A DNA stretch of 41,993 nucleotides from Prevotella sp. CAG:1185. GTDB lineage: Bacteria; Bacteroidota; Bacteroidia; Bacteroidales; Bacteroidaceae. The DNA is taken from NCBI GenBank assembly GCA_000436695.1, contig HF992656.1:1-41993 (forward strand). The letters are read 5' to 3'. The stretch's first letter is position 1. Each line of letters opens with the position of its first letter. This document shows positions 1 to 8,339 of this stretch, one piece after another. The notes under the pieces were generated by a model. The model was not told where the DNA came from. It worked only from the letters and a program-made list of their open reading frames with translations, and did not search any database. The translations under genes were made by a program, and so were the position numbers.

Positions 1-43
1 GATAAATTGAATTGATAGAACTCACCTTAAAAACCGAAAACCT

Positions 44-412
44 ATGAGAAAAGTAGATTTAAAGACCGGCAAGACTGAAATAATTTTCAGTGTTTTTCTT
101 CTTTTGTTTGCCATAGAGCCGCTGTTCGCCGGCATGCCAATGGTGGATTATGCTGTTTGGGGATTGATAGTCTTGTGTATTGTGTTGCTGATTGTGTCCT
201 TGGCAAGAAATTTGGCTAAGGATGCGCGCGGTTTCCTTTCGCGCTATACGTCAAGATCAGTTTTTTCGGTTGTAGATATTGTCATCAGTATTATAGGCGT
301 GGCTGTAAGTTATGCGGTGGAGTCAAATTTGAATGCCTTTTGGATTTTCATACTTGTCCTTACTGTCATATCATATTTTTTGCCTACGCCAAAAGGAGCG
401 AAAACAGAGTGA
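44..412 (+). CDS. Hypothetical small membrane protein (4 TM)
   Basis: A 122-residue protein I do not recognise. Hydrophobic stretches at about residues 13-30, 36-53, 73-91 and 98-113 suggest four membrane-spanning helices, with a short basic N-terminus and a loop around residues 55-70 rich in Arg and Lys. There is no signal-peptidase site and no catalytic motif. The ATG lies close to the window edge, so its promoter and any operon partner are out of view. The next gene downstream has its own promoter-like site and is probably a separate unit. It could be a small inner-membrane accessory protein; no function is assigned. Confidence 0.6.
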   Translation: MRKVDLKTGKTEIIFSVFLLLFAIEPLFAGMPMVDYAVWGLIVLCIVLLIVSLARNLAKDARGFLSRYTSRSVFSVVDIVISIIGVAVSYAVESNLNAFWIFILVLTVISYFLPTPKGAKTE

Positions 413-574
413 TTTAAGACTTAATATCCATAGTGGTATACGCCTGAGGCGTGTCCGGATGATCATGTGGATTATTATAAAATGATTCATAATAGAAATG
501 TGGGGCGGATTTTCGTGCGCTCAAGCATTATGACTGTCTTGGTTGGAACATAAATGTTAATTTATTAAAAACGA

Positions 575-600
575 TGTCACGATATGGCGTGCTGTACGTT
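575..600 (+). promoter_or_regulatory. ECF-sigma-like promoter of the barrel protein gene
   Basis: TGTCAC at 575-580, a 16-base spacer, then CGTT at 597-600. The geometry matches the TGTCAC-N16-CGTA sites in front of the three DUF2807 genes at 31-33 kb. It lies 36 bases before the ATG at 636. No TTTG/TAnnTTTG housekeeping promoter is evident here. This is inference from the match; the A/T-rich lead-in seen at the other three sites is weaker. Confidence 0.4.
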
Positions 601-635
601 TCATGATAAAAGTACAATCTAAAATTATTTTTATT

Positions 636-1154
636 ATGAAAAAGATATTGTTCTTATTGGCTCTTCTTATGGCCATGGCTACAGCCGGAGCGCAGAATGC
701 GTCGAACGAAAAGAGTTTTGTAGATAAATTGTATATAAATCTTGGAGTCAGTGCAGGAACGGGATGCGACAATGTACATCCGCTTACGCTCAATGCCGAC
801 ATAGGTTATAAGTTTGTTCCGCGATTGTATGCCTTTCTGCATGGCGAGAGCATCTACGGCCACAGCGACGCCGAGGGACTGAAAACTTACGTCACTTCGC
901 AGAATCTTGGTGGAGGTTTGGGATATACGTTCTATAAAGATGACGTTACGGCCATAGACCTTCGCGGTACGGTGTCGACGAGTGTAGGCAAAGCCGACTG
1001 GAAAAATGTTGCCTACGATCTTGGCGTTATGTTCAGGGTGGGGCGGGGCCCAATGAAGTTTGATTTCGGCGTAAGTTTCCGTCACATGAGTTCGCGTACA
1101 GCAGGCATTGGCTCATACAACGGCGCATTCTTTACACTGGGAGTGGGAATATGA
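636..1154 (+). CDS. Outer-membrane beta-barrel protein
   Basis: A 172-residue secreted protein. The ATG at 636 is preferred over the upstream in-frame ATG at 603 because it gives a clean signal peptide: MKK, a hydrophobic core, and a cut after about residue 20 (TAGAQ). The mature part alternates polar and aromatic/aliphatic residues, is rich in Gly, Tyr and Phe, and ends in a hydrophobic strand (FFTLGVGI), as expected of a small outer-membrane barrel of eight or so strands. No ligand or enzymatic motif is visible. An ECF-type promoter candidate precedes it and a hairpin terminator follows, so it is probably monocistronic and possibly envelope-stress regulated. Confidence 0.7.
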   Translation: MKKILFLLALLMAMATAGAQNASNEKSFVDKLYINLGVSAGTGCDNVHPLTLNADIGYKFVPRLYAFLHGESIYGHSDAEGLKTYVTSQNLGGGLGYTFYKDDVTAIDLRGTVSTSVGKADWKNVAYDLGVMFRVGRGPMKFDFGVSFRHMSSRTAGIGSYNGAFFTLGVGI

Positions 1155-1473
1155 ATATAAGTGAAAGGTGAAAAGCGAAGAGTGAAGAATTTAAATGTTA
1201 TCTTGTTACAAAAACGCTATGGTGAATACTTTGTATTGCATATATAGCAATAACGTAAATGTTCCGGCTGATTTATAGTCTGCCGGAACATTTGTATAAT
1301 GATTTGATGTCAGTCTGCTGTTTTGTGAAAAGCGGAAAGACGAAAACAGAATCTTGTAAGATTAGTTCATGCAGAATTTGTCGATCAGCAAAAAGTTATT
1401 TTTGAATAAAGAAATAATGTTCTGCGTTTGCGACATTGGTAATTTTCTTAATTCTTAATTTTTACTTCTTAAT
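1155..1473. other. Intergenic stretch with purine-rich short repeats
   Basis: No gene seen. Between the barrel gene and the end of recO it holds the hairpin at 1257-1293 and two purine/pyrimidine-biased tracts: repeats of GTGAAAAG/GTGAAGA type at about 1162-1193, and on the opposite strand repeats of TTAAGAA type at about 1448-1474. The two are not convincing inverted repeats of each other, but they resemble in style the longer GGAGTTAA and GAGAATTGA repeats at 19.2 and 23.3 kb. Confidence 0.5.
1257..1293 (+). terminator. Hairpin terminator downstream of the barrel gene
   Basis: A perfect 12-bp stem, AAATGTTCCGGC (1257-1268) against GCCGGAACATTT (1282-1293), with a 13-base loop. The A/T ends give a short U run on both strands, so it may serve both this gene and recO, whose stop lies about 180 bases away on the other strand. 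Confidence 0.6.
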
Positions 1474-2199
1474 TCAACTGAACAGCTCTTTTAGCACCTG
1501 GAGCGATTTAAGTTCGGGCAGTCCGGGCATGTGTATGCGGTAATAGCTTATTATGGCGTCGACCATCCTGTTGCGGTCGGTGTGCGACATGCGGTAAAGG
1601 TGCATCGTGGCATAGTTCATGCGCAACAGCAGACCAATCTTTTGGGCGTCGTCAGGCTCCAGTACGTCAGCGTGCATCGGGCGCTGACGGCAGAAACAGC
1701 TGCCCCTCATGTCGAACCAGTCGCCCGGCTCATAATTGTCGGTGTTAGGATAAAATCCGAGAAACCTTGAAAGTCGCATCATGAACACAATGTGGAAGTT
1801 GGCAAAGCCCTCGCCGCATCCGTCGAGCCACCTTATGCTGTTCTCAATATATGAGAATGTAGTAGGGTCGGTCTGTTCGCGGCGCGTTGTGCAGCGCAGA
1901 AACTCGGCCATGAACAGCGAAATGGCTGTCTTATACGGGTTGAACGGTATGGATGTGAATGGCACGGCTATGCGCGCGTCCTTGAGTCGCTGCAGGTTGG
2001 CGTTCTGCCGTATGTCTATGTCAGTGTCGAGAATGAAGAGCGGCTGGAAGTATTGTTTCTTCAGTTTGCCCCTTGCCGACGTCGGAATACGTATGATGCA
2101 CGACGTTCTGCCGCACGATTCGGTGAGAAAATCAACAATCATCTGCTGCTCGCCGTATTTGAACGAATGGAGCACTATAGCCCTTGTTTTTGTTAGCAT
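1474..2199 (-). CDS. recO: DNA repair protein RecO
   Basis: A 241-residue RecO (E. coli RecO is 242). It acts in the RecFOR pathway, helping to load RecA onto SSB-coated single-stranded DNA during gap repair. The N-terminus (residues 1 to about 80) has the RecO OB-fold pattern: TKTRAIVLHSFKYGEQ, then ESCGRTSCIIRI and a basic KLKKQ loop. The rest is the helical RecO_C region, with a Cys-containing segment GSCFCRQRP. The start is fixed by a strong promoter just upstream. It is divergent from tRNA-Glu/rpsT. Identification is confident. Confidence 0.93.
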   Translation of the reverse strand: MLTKTRAIVLHSFKYGEQQMIVDFLTESCGRTSCIIRIPTSARGKLKKQYFQPLFILDTDIDIRQNANLQRLKDARIAVPFTSIPFNPYKTAISLFMAEFLRCTTRREQTDPTTFSYIENSIRWLDGCGEGFANFHIVFMMRLSRFLGFYPNTDNYEPGDWFDMRGSCFCRQRPMHADVLEPDDAQKIGLLLRMNYATMHLYRMSHTDRNRMVDAIISYYRIHMPGLPELKSLQVLKELFS

Positions 2200-2204
2200 A
2201 TCTG

Positions 2205-2236
2205 CAAAAATACAAGAATTTTATGGTTTTTGCGAA
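2205..2236 (-). promoter_or_regulatory. recO promoter, nearly leaderless
   Basis: Read on the minus strand: TTCG (2236-2233), 20 bases, then TATTTTTG (2212-2205), matching the Bacteroidetes -33 TTTG / -7 TAnnTTTG pattern. Only five bases separate the -7 box from the recO ATG at 2199, so transcription should start at or next to the start codon. Confidence 0.7.
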
Positions 2237-2252
2237 AAAAGTCTTGAAAAAG

Positions 2253-2284
2253 TTTGGAAGTTTAAAATAAAACCTCTACCTTTG
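2253..2284 (+). promoter_or_regulatory. Promoter of tRNA-Glu and rpsT
   Basis: TTTG at 2253-2256, a 20-base spacer, TACCTTTG at 2277-2284: a full match to the Bacteroidetes housekeeping consensus. The tRNA begins 20 bases later. Its -33 element is only 16 bp from that of the divergent recO promoter. Confidence 0.85.
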
Positions 2285-2303
2285 CACCGCAAATTTATCA
2301 CAT

Positions 2304-2375
2304 GGTCCCTTCGTCTATCGGCTAGGACGAGAGATTTTCATTCTCTAAAGAGGAGTTCGACTCTCCTAGGGACTA
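2304..2375 (+). tRNA. tRNA-Glu (anticodon TTC)
   Basis: A 72-base cloverleaf. The acceptor stem is GGTCCCT with AGGGACT (one G-U pair) and the discriminator base is A at 2375. The anticodon stem is AGAGA/TCTCT around a TTTTCAT loop with anticodon TTC at 2337-2339. The T arm is AGGAG-TTCGACT-CTCCT. CCA is not encoded, as usual in this group. It shares its promoter with rpsT, 30 bases downstream. Confidence 0.95.
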
Positions 2376-2405
2376 CTAACAAAATAAAAAGGAATAATAA
2401 CAAAG

Positions 2406-2660
2406 ATGGCAAATCACAAATCATCAGTTAAGAGAATCCGTCAGGACAAGAAAAGAACATTGCACAATAGATATTATGCAAAGACTATGCGTAATGCAGT
2501 GCGTAAGCTGCGCGCTATAACAGACAAGGAAGAGGCTCTGAAGCTGTATCCTAGTGTACAGAAGATGCTTGATAAATTGGCTAAGACCAATATCATCCAC
2601 AAGAACAAAGCTTCTAATCTGAAGTCAAAGTTGGCGTGCCACATCAGCAAGTTAGGATAA
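2406..2660 (+). CDS. rpsT: 30S ribosomal protein S20
   Basis: An 84-residue, highly basic protein with the S20 start MANHKSSVKRIRQ and the conserved segment RNAVRKLR. S20 binds 16S rRNA early in 30S assembly as a three-helix bundle. Length is normal for the family. It follows tRNA-Glu by 30 bases and shares its promoter; a strong terminator follows. The order rpsT-gyrB is common in Bacteroides and Prevotella. Confidence 0.97.
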   Translation: MANHKSSVKRIRQDKKRTLHNRYYAKTMRNAVRKLRAITDKEEALKLYPSVQKMLDKLAKTNIIHKNKASNLKSKLACHISKLG

Positions 2661-2686
2661 GTTAAATTATAAATAAGAGACAATAA

Positions 2687-2720
2687 GGGCTGTAATCTTA
2701 ATTGATTACGGCCCTTTTTT
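2687..2720 (+). terminator. Rho-independent terminator after rpsT
   Basis: GGGCTGTAATC (2687-2697) pairs with GATTACGGCCC (2704-2714) with one G-U pair and a six-base loop, followed by six T. Confidence 0.9.
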
Positions 2721-2905
2721 CTGTTGTATACAGCCTTTGTCCAATGGCCGTAACGGTGAATTGCAGATGAAATTATATTACGTTTCATGTGGCTGTTATG
2801 TGTGTGCCTGTGGCGTGTGGCCGGGGCTGTGGAGTGTGCCGTATGAGATGAACACTTAACAGTGTAGATAAACACCGCTATTTCACTTTTTTATGGTTAA
2901 AAGCC

Positions 2906-2936
2906 TTCGCAGTGTCGTGATTTTTTAGTATATTTG
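2906..2936 (+). promoter_or_regulatory. gyrB promoter
   Basis: TTCG at 2906-2909, 19 bases, TATATTTG at 2929-2936. The -7 box is a full match, the -33 is one base off consensus. It lies 24 bases before the gyrB ATG at 2961. Confidence 0.7.
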
Positions 2937-2960
2937 CACGATAATTTACATTGAAGCGAA

Positions 2961-4934
2961 ATGGCAGAAAATCAAATCAACGAGAATAATTATTCAGCCA
3001 GTAACATACAGGTGCTTGAAGGACTGGAGGCAGTGCGCAAGCGCCCGGCGATGTATATAGGCGACATCAGCGAGAAGGGTCTTCACCATCTGGTGAACGA
3101 GACCGTAGACAACTCTATCGATGAGGCTATGGCCGGATTCTGTACCCACATAGAAGTTACTATAAACGAGGACAATTCTATAACCGTGCAAGACAACGGC
3201 CGTGGTATTCCGGTGGATGAGCACAAGAAACTGCATAAGTCGGCTCTTGAAGTGGTAATGACAGTGCTTCATGCCGGCGGTAAATTCGACAAAGGTTCAT
3301 ATAAGGTTTCAGGAGGTCTTCACGGCGTGGGTGTATCTTGTGTCAACGCATTGTCAACCCATATGCTCTCACAGGTGTTCCGCGACGGAAAAATTTATCA
3401 GCAGGAATATGAAAAAGGCAAGCCGCTCTATCCTGTAAAGGTTGTCGGCGAAACCGAATTGCGCGGAACCCGTCAGCAGTTCTGGCCGGATCCGACGATA
3501 TTCACCACAACGGTATATAAATACGACATCATAGCGAAGCGTATGCGCGAGCTGGCATATCTTAACGCCGGCATAAAGATTACGCTGACAGACCTGCGTC
3601 CCGATGAGGAGGGAAAGACAAGACAGGAAGTGTTCCATGCAAAAGACGGACTGAAAGAGTTTGTGCGCTATATCGACCGTCACCGCACGCACCTGTTTGA
3701 CGATGTTATATATCTGAAGACAGAGAAGCAGGGCATACCTATCGAGGTGGCTGTGATGTACAACACCGACTACAGTGAGAACATACACTCGTATGTAAAC
3801 AATATCAACACCATTGAAGGCGGTACGCATCTTGTAGGTTTCCGCATGGCGCTTACACGTACATTGAAAAAGTATGCCGACAATGATCCCGTTATATCAA
3901 AACAGATTGAGAAAGCAAAGATAGAGATTGCTGGCGAAGACTTCCGTGAGGGCCTTACTGCCGTAATCTCAATAAAGGTGGCCGAGCCTCAGTTTGAGGG
4001 CCAGACAAAGACCAAGTTGGGCAACAGCGAGGTTACTGGAGCCGTTCAGCAGGCCGTTTCAGAGGCTCTCTCATATTATCTTGAGGAGCATCCTAAGGAG
4101 GCTAAGCAGATTTGCGACAAGGTGATACTGGCAGCAACGGCACGTATAGCTGCGCGCAAGGCGCGTGAGAGCGTTCAGCGCAAGAATCCTATGACCGGAG
4201 GCGGACTGCCCGGCAAACTTGCCGACTGTTCAAACAAAGACCCGAAAGAATGTGAGATATTCCTCGTCGAGGGAGATTCGGCAGGCGGCTCGGCAAAGCA
4301 GGGCCGCGACCGTTACACACAGGCTATATTGCCTCTGCGCGGAAAGATTCTTAACGTGGAGAAGGTTATGTGGCACAAGGTGTTCGAGAGCGAGTCGGTT
4401 ATGAACATCATCCAGAGTATCGGCGTGCGCTTCGGCGTTGACGGCGAGGACGACAAGGAGGCAAACATCGACAAGCTGCGTTACGACAAGATAATAATAA
4501 TGACCGATGCCGATGTCGATGGTTCACACATCGACACCCTTATCATGACTCTCTTCTATCGTTTCATGCCGAAGGTTATTCAGGACGGACACCTGTATAT
4601 AGCCACTCCGCCGCTTTATCTCTGCACTTACAAGAACAAGGTTAAGGAGTATTGCTACACCGACCAGCAGCGCCAGGCATTCCTCGACAAATACGGCAAC
4701 GGTGTTGAGGACGGCAAGAGTATACACACGCAGCGTTACAAAGGTTTGGGTGAGATGAATCCTGAGCAGCTTTGGGACACTACCATGAATCCTGAGACAC
4801 GCCTGCTGAAGCAGGTTACGATAGAGAACGCTGCCGAGGCCGACGAGATATTCTCAATGCTGATGGGCGATGACGTTGAGCCGCGCCGCCAGTTTATTGA
4901 GCAGAATGCGACTTACGCAAACATTGACGCATAA
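2961..4934 (+). CDS. gyrB: DNA gyrase subunit B
   Basis: A 657-residue ATPase subunit of DNA gyrase, which introduces negative supercoils with GyrA. The GHKL ATPase motifs are visible: NETVDNSIDEA (E47 catalytic, N51 and D54 corresponding to E. coli E42, N46, D49), GRGIPVD and GGLHGVGVSCVNALS. The TOPRIM domain has EGDSAGGSAKQGRDR (E437) and the metal-binding DADVDGSH (D516, D518, D520). The C-terminal QRYKGLGEMNPEQLWDTTM is typical of GyrB/ParE. The length is that of the short form without the large insertion of E. coli GyrB. ParE is the alternative, but the N-terminus and the rpsT neighbourhood favour GyrB. Confidence 0.95.
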   Translation: MAENQINENNYSASNIQVLEGLEAVRKRPAMYIGDISEKGLHHLVNETVDNSIDEAMAGFCTHIEVTINEDNSITVQDNGRGIPVDEHKKLHKSALEVVMTVLHAGGKFDKGSYKVSGGLHGVGVSCVNALSTHMLSQVFRDGKIYQQEYEKGKPLYPVKVVGETELRGTRQQFWPDPTIFTTTVYKYDIIAKRMRELAYLNAGIKITLTDLRPDEEGKTRQEVFHAKDGLKEFVRYIDRHRTHLFDDVIYLKTEKQGIPIEVAVMYNTDYSENIHSYVNNINTIEGGTHLVGFRMALTRTLKKYADNDPVISKQIEKAKIEIAGEDFREGLTAVISIKVAEPQFEGQTKTKLGNSEVTGAVQQAVSEALSYYLEEHPKEAKQICDKVILAATARIAARKARESVQRKNPMTGGGLPGKLADCSNKDPKECEIFLVEGDSAGGSAKQGRDRYTQAILPLRGKILNVEKVMWHKVFESESVMNIIQSIGVRFGVDGEDDKEANIDKLRYDKIIIMTDADVDGSHIDTLIMTLFYRFMPKVIQDGHLYIATPPLYLCTYKNKVKEYCYTDQQRQAFLDKYGNGVEDGKSIHTQRYKGLGEMNPEQLWDTTMNPETRLLKQVTIENAAEADEIFSMLMGDDVEPRRQFIEQNATYANIDA

Positions 4935-4970
4935 AAATATAGGCAAAGTTCTCATAATGTAATATATTTA

Positions 4971-5012
4971 AAGGCGCGTAACCTGTACGATATGGCAGGT
5001 GCGCGCCTTTTT
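4971..5012 (+). terminator. Terminator after gyrB
   Basis: AAGGCGCG ... ACCTG paired with CAGGT ... CGCGCCTT, ending in a T run. The small internal mismatch (TA against G) separates two good stem segments. The complementary A-rich side could also stop transcription coming from the minus-strand gene at 5064-5783. Confidence 0.85.
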
Positions 5013-5063
5013 CGTTGTCTGTCCGTAAGTTTTCTGACGTAAGGATAACGGTGTGAAGGCTGC

Positions 5064-5783
5064 TTATATAGTTGCAATAAGCTCGCCCTCATGTCTGATG
5101 TATAGAAACTTCGTGCCGCACATTTCGGCTTCTTTTCCGAATGTCATGGCTTTTTCTCTTGCCGGCGGAAAGTGCATAGGTGCCAGATATGTTGTCTTTA
5201 TGGTCTGAAGCCATTGGCGTGCGCCGCGTGCAAAGTCTGTTCCGAGGCGCGGGTCAACGGGAAACATAGCCAGGTCGACAGCCGGATATTCAGCCTTTAT
5301 GTCGCGCAGCACAGCCTTGAAGTCGCCCTCCATCTTTTTAACTTCCTGTGGCGTTGACTCGTCTTCCCAATGCCAGTTGTTCAAGTCGCCTGCATGAAAT
5401 ATCTTCTTTCCGTCAGTCTCAAGCATGAACGACACTCCTGCGTCGGTAGATCCGAAGGCCTTTATTTTTATATATTCGTCGTTGTAAACGTCGCCTTTGC
5501 GCATAATAACGTCGGCATCGGTTCCTTTAGCTCTGTGGCGTCTTATTATGTCGCGTGAGAGTATTATCCTCTTATCTCCATTCGGCACGTTCATTGCTAT
5601 TATTTCGGGGTTAAAATGGTCTTCGTGAAAGTGGCTTGCCATGAAGTAAACTCTTTTGCCGGTGTGTTCGAGCATTTTTTTCACATCGCCCTCAGGCGAA
5701 TCTTTCCAGTAGTCGAATATCAGAACACATTGTTCGGTCTCAAGCATGAAGCAACTGTGGAAGATATAAGTAAGCTTAATCAT
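5064..5783 (-). CDS. MBL-fold metal-dependent hydrolase
   Basis: A 239-residue protein of the metallo-beta-lactamase fold. The metal-binding motif HFHEDH (H51, H53, D55, H56) is intact, with later ligands in HAGDLNNWH and near the C-terminal PMHFPP. The start MIKLTYIFHSCFMLE resembles UlaG-like and UPF0173-type hydrolases, which usually act on phosphoesters or lactones; the substrate cannot be told from sequence. It is cytoplasmic (no signal peptide). It stands alone between the gyrB terminator and the protease terminator, and no clear promoter was found. Confidence 0.85.
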   Translation of the reverse strand: MIKLTYIFHSCFMLETEQCVLIFDYWKDSPEGDVKKMLEHTGKRVYFMASHFHEDHFNPEIIAMNVPNGDKRIILSRDIIRRHRAKGTDADVIMRKGDVYNDEYIKIKAFGSTDAGVSFMLETDGKKIFHAGDLNNWHWEDESTPQEVKKMEGDFKAVLRDIKAEYPAVDLAMFPVDPRLGTDFARGARQWLQTIKTTYLAPMHFPPAREKAMTFGKEAEMCGTKFLYIRHEGELIATI

Positions 5784-5865
5784 AGTTTTTAGAGATATTA
5801 GCGATTTGTCATTGTCTTAAGTTTTCGGCCGTGACTGTTGCAGCCTTACAGTATGGTAGTTAATG

Positions 5866-5896
5866 AAAAAGGGCGGACTATGATGCCCGCCCCTTT
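5866..5896 (-). terminator. Terminator of the M6 protease gene
   Basis: Read on the minus strand, GGGCGGGC pairs with GTCCGCCC (one G-U pair) around a short loop, followed by five T. It lies just beyond the protease stop codon. Confidence 0.8.
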
Positions 5897-5913
5897 ATGT
5901 TGATTACAAATTG

Positions 5914-8022
5914 TTATTTGACAATTTTCTTTCCGTTGATGATATAGATACCTTTCTTCAGACTGTTGAAGTCTTTGCCCATATAGCGTCCGTCGATGCT
6001 GAAGATGCGGTTATCGTTAACCTTATTGTCGTTAACAGCACTGTTGATACCTGTTGTAGAGCCATCGCTTACACAAACCTTGTCGAGGTAGAAACGGCCA
6101 GAGCTTACATAGAATCTGAGCTTGCAAGGTCCGCTGCCTGTAATGTCAGCGCTGTATGCAGACCATGTGTTAGCTTTGAGCACGAATGTATTCTTAGACA
6201 GGGTGCCGTCGCCTTCCTGTACCTCAATGTATATGTTGTTAGCCTCGTTTGCATAAGGAGCAGCCTTAAACTGTATCTGGCATGTTCCGTTGATGGTAAT
6301 CTCTGGAGTTGTTACGCTTCCGGCAATCATGCTTGAACCGTACTGTGCGCACTTGAGAGCCTGACGTGAACTTGTAGACTTCCATCCGTCGTTGTCGTAT
6401 TGTACGCTGCCAGATGTTGTTGCGCTGAAGTTGCCGTCGTTTCCTCCCTGACCGTCACACTTGTCGAATGACTCGTAGAATATGTATGATTCAGGCAACT
6501 GATAGTCGTTGGTGTTGTTGTTCTCATTTTCAAATGTGAACGACATTGTGCCGTCGCCGTTTCTCGTGATATTTTTAACAGACTTGTTCATGTATTTTGA
6601 ACCATCTGTGTTCATATTGTTAAGTGTTGCGGCAGGTGTAGAAGTGTTAGTCAGGCTGTTGTTGTATCCATAAGGATAGATGTCGCCGGCAGTGTTTCTT
6701 GAAGAAGGATCGTTGTCGGCAAGGAATATTGTGCAGCGCTGGCGTGATGTACTGTTTACAATATTCTGTCTCCATGCAGAGGCATCGAAGTCAACATGCA
6801 GGATAAGAAGTCCTGAGTTAGGCAGTCCCGCATCCCAGCCGGTGCGTTGTCTGTTCTCAAGCAGATAATACTCATCACTGTTGTTGTCGTTATATATGAT
6901 GTATGCTTCACCTTTTTCAGAAAGTGGAGTCATGTTGTTTACACTGCAGTTCTCCTTGAGTTCTATAGGCTCAATCCATCCTGCGTACATACGCTCGTAA
7001 CTTGTGTAGTTGGCTGGAAGATATCCGTTGCCGTTGTAGCTTCCCTGATCCATGATGTCCCATTCGCCCATACCATAATTGCCGCTGTAAGATGTGTCAT
7101 ACATATCGGCAAAACCAAGGCAGTGAGAGAACTCGTGGCATATTGTACCTATACCGTCAATGCATTCACTGCGGTTAGAAGTGTTTATGCCAAGCTCGCA
7201 GCTGCAGGCGTATGTGTCTATCTTAACGCCGTCAAGGGTGAGTGTGCGTCCTATGGCAGAACGGAGGTTCCATTCATGCGGCCATATAGTGTTGGGGTCG
7301 TCCCATGATGCCTCACCATGTCCGGCATACAGAATGAACACCTGATCAACCTCTCCGTCGCCGTCCCAGTCGTAGTCCTTAAAGTTAATATTTGCGTCAA
7401 CAGACTTACATGCGTCCATAACCATTTCGCCTAATGCTGGACCGTTATCTTGACTTCCGTTGGTATGAGCACCATAATAAGCATAATTGTTGAGCATTGT
7501 TACAGGACCGGCGATGTCGAAGTCGAGTTCAAATTGTCCGTAGCTCTGTGCCTTAAAATAGTCTTTTACACTTCCGTTAAAGCCCATCTCGTTGAAGCCT
7601 TCTTCGTTTGCTATGCGATTGTAAAGTTCAGGCGTATGATCATCCCAGAACTTCATGTCGGCAAACTGTACAAGTATGATAAGACCTTTTTTCTTACCGA
7701 CATATGGCTGATGATCTCCTCCAATGACAGCTCTTGTATCAATATTTTTTTTGTTACGTCGAGCAGAAAGTCTCAACTTATCTGCATTAGCCTTCATCTT
7801 ATCCATGTCGGCAAGCTCGAAGAATCCCGTGTTGCTATTCTTGACGAACTTGCGTCCGTCTTCTGCCTGCCAGTAGTTGCAGAATTCATCACCACGTAAT
7901 TCCACTCTGACTTCTGTTCCGTCAGCCATTTTCACCGTCTTCCAAAGTCCTCGTTTTGCAGGGACGGCAAACACCAATGTTGACATTAGTGCCATTGATA
8001 AGGTAAAAAAAAGTTTTTTCAT
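5914..8022 (-). CDS. Secreted M6-family metalloprotease
   Basis: A 702-residue exported protease. The signal peptide is MKKLFFTLSMALMSTLVFA. The catalytic zinc motif reads HEFSHCLGFADMYD (H296, E297, H300, then G and D), the HExxHxxGxxD form of the M6 (immune inhibitor A-like) family. Residues from about 505 to 660 look like a jelly-roll carbohydrate- or protein-binding domain (FYESFDKCDG to SSGRFYLDKVCV). The last 30 residues (SIDGRYMG ... KKGIYIINGKKIVK) match the C-terminal tail common on secreted Prevotella proteins, probably a type IX secretion sorting signal. It probably cleaves host or dietary protein outside the cell. It is monocistronic, with its own promoter and terminator. Confidence 0.88.
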   Translation of the reverse strand: MKKLFFTLSMALMSTLVFAVPAKRGLWKTVKMADGTEVRVELRGDEFCNYWQAEDGRKFVKNSNTGFFELADMDKMKANADKLRLSARRNKKNIDTRAVIGGDHQPYVGKKKGLIILVQFADMKFWDDHTPELYNRIANEEGFNEMGFNGSVKDYFKAQSYGQFELDFDIAGPVTMLNNYAYYGAHTNGSQDNGPALGEMVMDACKSVDANINFKDYDWDGDGEVDQVFILYAGHGEASWDDPNTIWPHEWNLRSAIGRTLTLDGVKIDTYACSCELGINTSNRSECIDGIGTICHEFSHCLGFADMYDTSYSGNYGMGEWDIMDQGSYNGNGYLPANYTSYERMYAGWIEPIELKENCSVNNMTPLSEKGEAYIIYNDNNSDEYYLLENRQRTGWDAGLPNSGLLILHVDFDASAWRQNIVNSTSRQRCTIFLADNDPSSRNTAGDIYPYGYNNSLTNTSTPAATLNNMNTDGSKYMNKSVKNITRNGDGTMSFTFENENNNTNDYQLPESYIFYESFDKCDGQGGNDGNFSATTSGSVQYDNDGWKSTSSRQALKCAQYGSSMIAGSVTTPEITINGTCQIQFKAAPYANEANNIYIEVQEGDGTLSKNTFVLKANTWSAYSADITGSGPCKLRFYVSSGRFYLDKVCVSDGSTTGINSAVNDNKVNDNRIFSIDGRYMGKDFNSLKKGIYIINGKKIVK

Positions 8023-8047
8023 ATTTTATTGGGATTATTTATAATTG

Positions 8048-8079
8048 CAAATGTAGCGAATTTGGTTTTTATTTCCAAA
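8048..8079 (-). promoter_or_regulatory. Promoter of the M6 protease gene
   Basis: On the minus strand: TTTG (8079-8076), 20-base spacer, TACATTTG (8055-8048), a perfect housekeeping match 26 bases before the ATG at 8022. Confidence 0.85.
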
Positions 8080-8339
8080 TAAAATTATCGTTTGTAGTTT
8101 AATTTAACATGTTAGATTCTTATTGGACATTTTTTTGCATATGGCAGATGATTTTATCTCATTCATAGACTATTCTCCGGAAAGATGTTTCATTTGTCTT
8201 GGATAAATGTATTTTTAGTTCACAAAAAGAAACTTGTTGGCCTGTAATTTGTAGGTTTTTTAGGCCATATAATTTACTTTTGCACCCACTTGATATACAT
8301 TTTTTTACATAAAAGTGCGTTTTATGCCGTCTGTAGAAT
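8080..8339. other. AT-rich intergenic stretch with an unassigned plus-strand -7 box
   Basis: No gene seen. A short hairpin TGGCCT ... AGGCCA lies at about 8238-8266. It is followed on the plus strand by TACTTTTG at 8275-8282, a good -7 box without a correctly spaced TTTG. A transcript from it would run antisense to the end of the M20 gene. On the minus strand this stretch must hold the 3' end of the M20 transcript, but no strong terminator is visible. Confidence 0.4.

Noticed and set aside
557..802. Minus-strand frames overlapping the barrel protein gene (also 654-1085)
   Set aside because: They are complementary-strand shadows of a gene with a clear signal peptide and barrel pattern; no motif or promoter supports them.
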